Shown piece after piece: positions 59,972-64,000 of a stretch of 64,000 bases of DNA (its first letter is position 1; each line of letters starts with the position of its first letter). The DNA is from a virus. The stretch is from IMG/VR virus record IMGVR_UViG_3300029258_002326, positions 62,001-126,000 of that record, one strand, 5' to 3'. The position numbers and the translations under genes were made by a program. A model generated the notes under the pieces. The model ran no database searches. It was given only the letters and a program-made list of their open reading frames with translations, and was not told the DNA's origin.

Positions 59972-60469
59972 ATGTTGACATCTGTTGAAACCGTTGCTGT
60001 TGCAAAAGCCGTCGAAACCAAAGTCGCCAAGGCAGCTCGCAAAGATCTCGTCGCTGGCGAGAAATACGATGTCGATGTTGTTGTCCGTGTCCAGGGTGAA
60101 GTCTCGGTTGGCGAGGACTACACTCGCGCTTCCACTTCCTCGCTTATTAGTGAGGAGTTCATGATTCTCGTTCTTCAGCGCTGCGGGGTGACTCGCGACG
60201 GCGCGGCCAAGGTTATCGAGGAAGTGGCCAGCGAGTACCTCAAGGGATGGACAGGGGGCGCTGCGGCGAAAAAAGAGGCCAAGGCTGCTCGCAAGGCAGC
60301 GGTCAAAGAGGCGGACCCGGAGGGTAAAATCTCCGCGATTTTCGAGGGTGTGAAAGCCAAGGTTCCGCGCACAACGTGCTCGGGCAAGGTTGAGTTTGAG
60401 GGAGAGGTCACCCAGGTTAGCGCTCCGACTATCAAAATCAAAGAGGAGGCAAAGAAAGAGGCTGTCTAG
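59972..60469 (+). CDS. Unknown Ala/Lys-rich 165-aa protein under its own promoter
   Basis: ATG 59972 follows AGGAG by 6 nt. N-terminal helices (VETVAVAKAVETKVAKAARK) are followed by GEKYDVDVVVRVQGEVSVGE, STSSLISEEFMILVLQRCGV and an Ala/Lys-rich linker (AAAKKEAKAARKAAVKEADP). A C-terminal beta part reads CSGKVEFEGEVTQVSAPTIK. A dedicated promoter and strong ribosome site suggest high early expression. No family is recognised; a DNA-binding role is possible. Confidence 0.7.
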   Translation: MLTSVETVAVAKAVETKVAKAARKDLVAGEKYDVDVVVRVQGEVSVGEDYTRASTSSLISEEFMILVLQRCGVTRDGAAKVIEEVASEYLKGWTGGAAAKKEAKAARKAAVKEADPEGKISAIFEGVKAKVPRTTCSGKVEFEGEVTQVSAPTIKIKEEAKKEAV

Positions 60470-60494
60470 CCTTTGAAAAATCCTGCCTTAACCG

Positions 60495-60523
60495 AGGGGA
60501 GCGGCTATCTAGTCGACTCCCCT
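60495..60523 (+). terminator. Stem-loop after the 59972 gene, possible terminator
   Basis: AGGGGAG pairs with CTCCCCT, with an inner CGGCT/AGTCG stem (one G-T pair) and loop ATCT. Only three T follow the stem, so termination may be partial. It lies in the 90-nt gap after 60469. Confidence 0.45.
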
Positions 60524-60559
60524 TTGGTCGTAGAGAGACCCAAAAAAGAGGAGGGTGCA

Positions 60560-60754
60560 ATGAGTCAAGGTTGTCCGAAGTGTAAATCCAGCAAGACCAA
60601 GGGGGTTCACAGCCCCAATTCCCCAGGGGATCTTTTCATTGAGTGCGAGGCGTGCGGATGCGTGACGCCGGTTCCAAGTCGGAAACAACGCATTGCCAAT
60701 GAGTCCGCTGAGGCGGCTGAGGCGGCTGCTGCGCCGGGCGTAATCTGCGGGTAA
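60560..60754 (+). CDS. Small zinc-ribbon protein
   Basis: A 64-aa protein: MSQGCPKCKSSKTKGVHSPN, then FIECEACGCVTPVP. The two C-x2-C pairs form a zinc ribbon. The tail is Ala/Glu-rich (ANESAEAAEAAAAPGVICG). ATG 60560 is preceded by AGAGGAGGG; an upstream TTG at 60473 lacks a site and would read through the hairpin. Probably nucleic-acid binding; unproven. Confidence 0.7.
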   Translation: MSQGCPKCKSSKTKGVHSPNSPGDLFIECEACGCVTPVPSRKQRIANESAEAAEAAAAPGVICG

Positions 60755-60816
60755 TCCATCCTTCTGCCTCGCCTTTTATTTTTGCTTGCAAGCCCGTGTG
60801 ATGTAATATGGGATTC

Positions 60817-61167
60817 ATGAGGGCACTGATAGAGGCAAAAATGATTGAAGCTGAATCAATACCTGCAATGCAGGAAGTTGAGAGTTCCAACGTCCATTCG
60901 GTGGGGTACGACTATCTAAAAGGGATCCTGTACATCCGATATTGGAAGGATTCCACAACTCGCCGATCTCAGGTCTCGGGGAATATCTACAAGTACTTCG
61001 ATGTCCCGTTTTTGGTCTACCACCACATGATCAACGCCAGAAGCAAGGGTAAGTTCATGTGGGCTCAGATACGCGATCAGTATCGGTACAAAATGATCGG
61101 TCGCACTGGTTGGCGAAAAAGGCAGCCTAAGAGGGCAAAAAAGAAGCCAGCAAAGAGGAAACGGTAG
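60817..61167 (+). CDS. KTSC-domain protein with shared leader
   Basis: A 116-aa protein. The leader MRALIEAKMIEAESIPAMQE fits the tag seen on ten other proteins, with an M-I-E/A site. Residues about 25-90 are a KTSC-type domain (SNVHSVGYDYLKGILYIRYW, IYKYFDVPFLVYHHMINARS, KGKFMWAQIRDQYRYKMIG). The tail is strongly basic (KRQPKRAKKKPAKRKR). KTSC domains occur in single-strand nucleic-acid-associated proteins. ATG 60817 is preferred (GGGA 5 nt upstream) over 60808. The stop TAG abuts palindrome copy 12. Confidence 0.75.
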   Translation: MRALIEAKMIEAESIPAMQEVESSNVHSVGYDYLKGILYIRYWKDSTTRRSQVSGNIYKYFDVPFLVYHHMINARSKGKFMWAQIRDQYRYKMIGRTGWRKRQPKRAKKKPAKRKR

Positions 61168-61182
61168 CGAACTCAAGTTCGC
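61167..61182. repeat. Dispersed palindrome, copy 12
   Basis: GCGAACTCAAGTTCGC. Its first base is the last of the preceding TAG. The core ends 14 nt before ATG 61195, with CCGGGAG between. Confidence 0.9.
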
Positions 61183-61194
61183 CGGGAGATCAGT

Positions 61195-61410
61195 ATGACA
61201 TTGTATGTTGTTTCCAAGACGTCGGAAGAGAAAAGCTCCACGGGAACCATTCAGCGGGTCGACGTGGTTGTATACGGGGTGTTCACCACCGAGGAGAGGG
61301 CGAGCACTATCGCAACAAGGTGGGGCGCGTCTGTCTCTGAGTACGTGGCAGACCAGGGCGGTCGAACGGTTGCTAATCAGTGGCTAAATCCGGGATATGC
61401 AGCAAGTTGA
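61195..61410 (+). CDS. Unknown 71-aa protein
   Basis: A compact alpha/beta protein: MTLYVVSKTSEEKSSTGTIQ, RVDVVVYGVFTTEERASTIA, then RWGASVSEYVADQGG. No family recognised. The start is set by the GGGAG site after palindrome copy 12. Confidence 0.6.
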   Translation: MTLYVVSKTSEEKSSTGTIQRVDVVVYGVFTTEERASTIATRWGASVSEYVADQGGRTVANQWLNPGYAAS

Positions 61411-61441
61411 CGTTTTAGAATTGACGTGGTAATCGATCTTT

Positions 61442-61678
61442 ATGAGGCTGCAACACATGACCGGATCTATTATTGAAGTGGACACCGTGAAGTGCGGAAA
61501 AGAGTTGCTGCTTCAGGTTGGAGATGGTGATGCGTTTGGGCCAGTTTTGGCGTATATGATGTTCACGTCTTTCCCAGCATGTATTATGTCAGCGTCGGAA
61601 GAAGAGATGGATTATCTTCGCTCTGGGGGGTACATAATTGCTCCTGATGGAGTCTTCAGAGAGGATATGAAGAGGTAA
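61442..61678 (+). CDS. Unknown 78-aa protein upstream of tnpB
   Basis: MRLQHMTGSIIEVDTVKCGK begins a beta-rich protein (ELLLQVGDGDAFGPVLAYMM) with a helical end (SASEEEMDYLRSGGYIIAPD). Its ribosome binding site is poor. The stop lies 6 nt before the tnpB TTG, so the two may be coupled. It could mark the point where a TnpB element entered; no left-end hairpin was seen within it. Confidence 0.5.
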   Translation: MRLQHMTGSIIEVDTVKCGKELLLQVGDGDAFGPVLAYMMFTSFPACIMSASEEEMDYLRSGGYIIAPDGVFREDMKR

Positions 61679-61684
61679 GGGCAG

Positions 61685-62866
61685 TTGAATCGTAGCCATA
61701 AAATAGCACTCGATTCGACCCCTCGTCAGGAGAGGTATTTTCGGCGAGCGTGCGGAGTGTCGCGGTTCACATACAACTGGGCGTTGGCTGAGTGGAAGAG
61801 GCAGTATGATCTGGGCGGGGATCCAAGTGGGTTTGCATTGAGGAAGCAGTTTAATGCCATTCGCCATGTCGATTTTTCATGGACTGGGGAAGTGTTACGT
61901 GATGCGACGGCACGGCCGTTCATGAATGTTGAAAAAGCCTATCAGAGTTTTTTTAAAAAAAGAGGGAAGTATCCTCGGTTCAAGAAGAAAGGTGTCCGTG
62001 ATAGCTTCTATGTGTCGAGCGATAGACTTGCAGTAGATGGCCAGAGAATCCGGATTCCGCGTATTGGGTGGATAAGGATGAGGGAAGAGCTTCGTTTCAC
62101 GGGAAAGATAACTTCAGCGGTGGTGTCAAGAACAGCTCACAAGTGGTTTGTGTCAATAGCGGTGGATATTCCTAAAACTCTGACAACGAGCGAGAACCAA
62201 GCCGTGGTTGGGGTGGACCTGGGAATCAAGTCGCTGGCGACATTATCCACTGGGGAGAAGTTCGAGGCACCGAAGCCGTTAAAGAAGTCATTGGCGAAGT
62301 TGCAGAGGTTGAGTCGGCAGTTGTCCCGCAAGCAGAAGGGGTCGAATCGTCGGTGGAAGGCCAAGCAAAAGTTGGCGCGGTTTCATTATCGAGTGTCGTG
62401 TGTCCGCAACGACGCGCTGCACAAGCTGACAACGGGGTTAGTACAGCGATTTGGTACAGTGGTCATTGAAGACCTGAACTTGAAGGGCATGGTCCGCAAC
62501 CGGTATCTGTCGCGGGCTATTTCCGACGTGGGGTTTGGGGAGTTTCGACGGCAGATTGAGTACAAGGTTGCGGATCACGGTGGTCGTTTAGTAGTGGCTG
62601 ATCGCTGGTATCCGTCGTCGAAGACGTGTTCGGATTGTGGGTTCAAACTGGATATTTTGTCATTAGGCACCCGAAAATGGGATTGTCCGGAGTGCGGATC
62701 TTCACACGACCGAGACATCAATGCCGCTGTAAATTTGAAAAAACTAGGGCAGGCTTTGCCCGAAGTGACGCCCGTGGAGAAGAAGGCCCTGGCGAGCAGT
62801 GATCTGTTCGTGAAACCAGCTTCGGTGAATCGGGAACTAAGCTGTGTCAGGCGCGAAAGTGTTTGA
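61685..62866 (+). CDS. tnpB: TnpB, RNA-guided nuclease of the IS200/IS605 family
   Basis: A 393-aa full-length TnpB. The N-terminal OrfB helix-turn-helix part (QERYFRRACGVSRFTYNWAL) precedes a split RuvC nuclease: D178 in VGVDLGIKSLATLS, E262 in VVIEDLNLKGM, D344 in HDRDINAAVNL. A zinc finger lies between (CSDCG, CPECG: C315, C318, C334, C337). All catalytic residues are present, so it looks active. TnpB uses an omega RNA from the 3' end of its own gene to cut target DNA. No TnpA is nearby. TTG start, with GAGG/AAGGG upstream, right after the preceding gene. Confidence 0.92.
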   Translation: MNRSHKIALDSTPRQERYFRRACGVSRFTYNWALAEWKRQYDLGGDPSGFALRKQFNAIRHVDFSWTGEVLRDATARPFMNVEKAYQSFFKKRGKYPRFKKKGVRDSFYVSSDRLAVDGQRIRIPRIGWIRMREELRFTGKITSAVVSRTAHKWFVSIAVDIPKTLTTSENQAVVGVDLGIKSLATLSTGEKFEAPKPLKKSLAKLQRLSRQLSRKQKGSNRRWKAKQKLARFHYRVSCVRNDALHKLTTGLVQRFGTVVIEDLNLKGMVRNRYLSRAISDVGFGEFRRQIEYKVADHGGRLVVADRWYPSSKTCSDCGFKLDILSLGTRKWDCPECGSSHDRDINAAVNLKKLGQALPEVTPVEKKALASSDLFVKPASVNRELSCVRRESV

Positions 62867-62875
62867 ATGCACTTT
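62856..62875 (+). other. Hairpin at the tnpB 3' end (candidate right end / omega RNA element)
   Basis: AAAGTG-TTTGAATG-CACTTT, a perfect 6-bp stem with an 8-nt loop that spans the tnpB stop codon. IS605-type right ends and the omega RNA scaffold lie at this place. The next 15-20 nt (from about 62876) would be the guide if the RNA ends there. The exact element boundary is unproven. Confidence 0.45.
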
Positions 62876-63160
62876 AGAAAGCAGGGTATATCATTGAGGT
62901 GTGAAAATACAGCAGAACCAGGCCCAGAGGCTCTTAGGGCATGGGCAGAACGGGCGGTGGCTCCATTTCATGGAGTCCAGCAGGCGGAGGCGTCTGGTCC
63001 GATTAAGACGAGCTTTAGCATCTGGGGACCTGTATACGAATCTCTCTTTGGTCCGGTCGGACGACTGGCTTGCCGATGGGATGGCCAAGGCCGTATATCG
63101 GTTCTGTTGCCAGATGAGGGAATCGAAGAAACAGATTTAATTCTGGAGAACACTCGGTGA
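62867..63160 (+). CDS. Unknown 97-aa ORF after tnpB
   Basis: An ATG directly after the tnpB stop starts MHFRKQGISLRCENTAEPGP, with a later SFSIWGPVYESLFGPVGRLA. Support: its stop overlaps the next start by GTGA, and its codons favour G/A in position one as in real genes here. Against: no ribosome binding site, and the start lies in the tnpB hairpin. An overlapping frame 62901-63140 (79 aa, GTG) is a possible alternative. No function recognised. Confidence 0.4.
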   Translation: MHFRKQGISLRCENTAEPGPEALRAWAERAVAPFHGVQQAEASGPIKTSFSIWGPVYESLFGPVGRLACRWDGQGRISVLLPDEGIEETDLILENTR

Positions 63161-63366
63161 GAGTGGTAGGAATCTTGGAGTCGTTTGGCCTTGCAGAGGC
63201 CGTGGGTGAGATGGTCCTCTCAGATGAGGAGATTGCCTTTATGGCGGCGGCGAAAAAAAGACGAGGTTGTAATTGCGTCACGTCCCAGAGTGTCACTCGC
63301 GAGGACAGGCGGCGCATTATGGAAATAGGTCAGAAATGTCTAAAGTGGAGGGCAGAGAACCAATGA
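63157..63366 (+). CDS. Unknown 69-aa protein
   Basis: A GTG start overlaps the previous stop (GTGA). MRVVGILESFGLAEAVGEMV begins a helical protein with a GCNC pair and a basic helix (TREDRRRIMEIGQKCLKWRA). It ends by ATGA overlap with the GroES-like gene. Confidence 0.6.
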   Translation: MRVVGILESFGLAEAVGEMVLSDEEIAFMAAAKKRRGCNCVTSQSVTREDRRRIMEIGQKCLKWRAENQ

Positions 63367-63674
63367 GCGATTGTAGTTGTGATTCAAAATGCGGAGAAGC
63401 GGTTGCTGAAGAGATGAAAGTGTTAGGCGGGTATGTTGTCGTCGAGCGCGACAAGGCCGAAGGCAGCGAGCAAATGAGCCCTGGCGGGATTGTTCTCCCG
63501 GCTAGTGCCGAGAAGCCTCCCCAAACGGCGTGTGTCGTAGGTGTAGGGCCGGACGTTGATGGTATCAACGTTGGAGACAAGGTTGTTATTGGCAGATTCG
63601 TCGGTACTGACTTCGAGGTCGGCGACAAGGATTTGTGTGCTGTCGTGGCGGGAGACATTATCGCCATAGTTTAA
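63363..63674 (+). CDS. GroES-like co-chaperonin
   Basis: A 103-aa Cpn10-fold protein. After a Cys-rich N-terminus (SDCSCDSKCGEAVAEEM) the fold reads LGGYVVVERDKAEGSEQMSP, GGIVLPASAEKPPQTACVVG, VGPDVDGINVGDKVVIGRFV and CAVVAGDIIAIV. The mobile-loop region carries the GGIVLP motif that contacts GroEL. Phage co-chaperonins (T4 gp31) help host GroEL fold capsid protein. The N-terminal CSCDSKC is unusual and could bind metal. The start is an ATGA overlap. Confidence 0.85.
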   Translation: MSDCSCDSKCGEAVAEEMKVLGGYVVVERDKAEGSEQMSPGGIVLPASAEKPPQTACVVGVGPDVDGINVGDKVVIGRFVGTDFEVGDKDLCAVVAGDIIAIV

Positions 63675-63720
63675 AAATCTGCTATAAGTTGAATGTTGCA
63701 TGAGTTGAAGGGGCGAACAG

Positions 63721-63939
63721 ATGAAGAGAGCAGAATTGGTCCTCCCGTGGGAGGAGGATGAACGTGTCCGAGGCGAGAGGTCTCGGTGGGTTGTTTTTTT
63801 TGTGTTTTTAGTTGTGATCCTGGGTATCGAGTTGTTCTACCAGGGGATCAAGGGAGGGCACAAAGAGGACACCGATAGAGGTGCAGAGTATGAATTATGC
63901 AGCGTGCAAGAGATGCGGGGTGGTGGTTCCGAGAGATGA
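63721..63939 (+). CDS. Small single-pass membrane protein
   Basis: A 72-aa protein. A charged N-terminus (ELVLPWEEDERVRGERSR) leads to one clear membrane helix (WVVFFVFLVVILGIELFY, residues about 23-40) and a charged tail. No function is assignable. GAAGGGGCG precedes the ATG. Confidence 0.65.
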   Translation: MKRAELVLPWEEDERVRGERSRWVVFFVFLVVILGIELFYQGIKGGHKEDTDRGAEYELCSVQEMRGGGSER

Positions 63940-64000
63940 GATGCGGTCCGTGAACGTCCATTTTTTCACAGAGTCAGAAAGCCGAGATATTGTTCGCGTA
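63890..64000 (+). CDS. 5' part of a zinc-ribbon-like protein (runs off the window)
   Basis: ATG 63890 overlaps the end of the previous gene and opens a frame to the window edge: MNYAACKRCGVVVPRDEMRS, then VNVHFFTESESRDIVRV. The C-x2-C pair near the start suggests a zinc ribbon. Identity unknown. Confidence 0.5.
   Translation, partial: MNYAACKRCGVVVPRDEMRSVNVHFFTESESRDIVRV

Noticed and set aside
60787-60796. GCTTGCAAGC palindrome
   Set aside because: A single 10-nt dyad unrelated to the CGAACT family; could be chance.
139-61182. Palindromes as Gram-positive LexA (SOS) boxes, CGAAC-N4-GTTCG
   Set aside because: The half-sites match, but the inner four bases are fixed as TYRA, the sites sit next to start codons without promoters around most, and other signs point to a Gram-negative host.
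61407-61435. TTGACG-N17-TAATCG as a promoter for the 61442 gene
   Set aside because: The -35 overlaps the previous stop and the -10 ends 6 nt before the ATG, leaving no leader or ribosome binding site.
62901-63140. 79-aa frame with GTG start after tnpB
   Set aside because: The Shine-Dalgarno-like GAGG touches the start codon and the frame lacks GTGA coupling to the next gene. The 62867 frame was preferred, with low confidence.

Overview
This 64 kb window is a stretch of a large tailed bacteriophage with a contractile tail (myovirus). The evidence is direct: a tail sheath protein, two tail tube paralogues, a tail-chaperone/tape-measure pair, a gp53-like wedge/LysM protein, a gpD/gp27-like hub, a gp5/gpV spike, gp25-like and baseplate-J (gp6-like) wedges, and a run of very large fibre genes. 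Capsid, portal, terminase and replication genes are not in the window. A lipoprotein signal, TTGACA-type promoters and an amidase endolysin without a visible signal peptide fit a Gram-negative host. The host cannot be named from this sequence.

Layout. 1-8.0 kb: neck-side genes, an unusually long sheath (953 aa), a free-standing PD-(D/E)XK homing-type endonuclease, and two tail tube paralogues, one interrupted by a 343-aa intein. 8.1-16.1 kb: small unknown proteins, a 604-aa protein with a duplicated domain, a holin-like membrane protein, a peptidoglycan-binding/amidase endolysin, a possible ADP-ribosyltransferase, a papain-like protease and a Cys-rich exported protein. 16.2-16.8 kb: a two-gene minus-strand island with its own promoter and terminators. 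17.1-27.1 kb: RHH protein, T4 gp26-like tail chaperone with a likely programmed -1 frameshift, tape measure, and the baseplate set. 27.1-45 kb: fibres, comprising two paralogues with a shared N-terminal anchor, a 2497-aa modular fibre, a beta-helix protein and three tandem beta-propeller genes. 45-53.6 kb: more baseplate and virion proteins. 53.7-56.6 kb: a second cluster of small proteins. 56.9-57.3 kb: a divergent control region. 57.3-64 kb: small accessory genes, including an MT-A70 methyltransferase, an HExxH protein, a KTSC protein, an intact TnpB and a GroES-like co-chaperonin.

Two window-wide patterns stand out. First, a perfect palindrome CGAACTYRAGTTCG occurs 11 times between genes and once, one base off, inside a fibre gene. 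Seven copies end 13-18 nt before a start codon, with the Shine-Dalgarno between. Second, eleven otherwise unrelated proteins in the two small-protein clusters and beyond carry a similar short amphipathic leader (typically M-[RK]-x-L-I-E-x-I), usually followed by an (L/I)-x-E site. This resembles the capsid-targeting signals of T4 internal head proteins, so these may be packaged, injected proteins.

Most genes run in tight plus-strand operons with ATGA, TGATG or GTGA overlaps. Start sites were chosen from Shine-Dalgarno spacing and these overlaps. All functions come from motifs and gene order read by eye; no database search was run.
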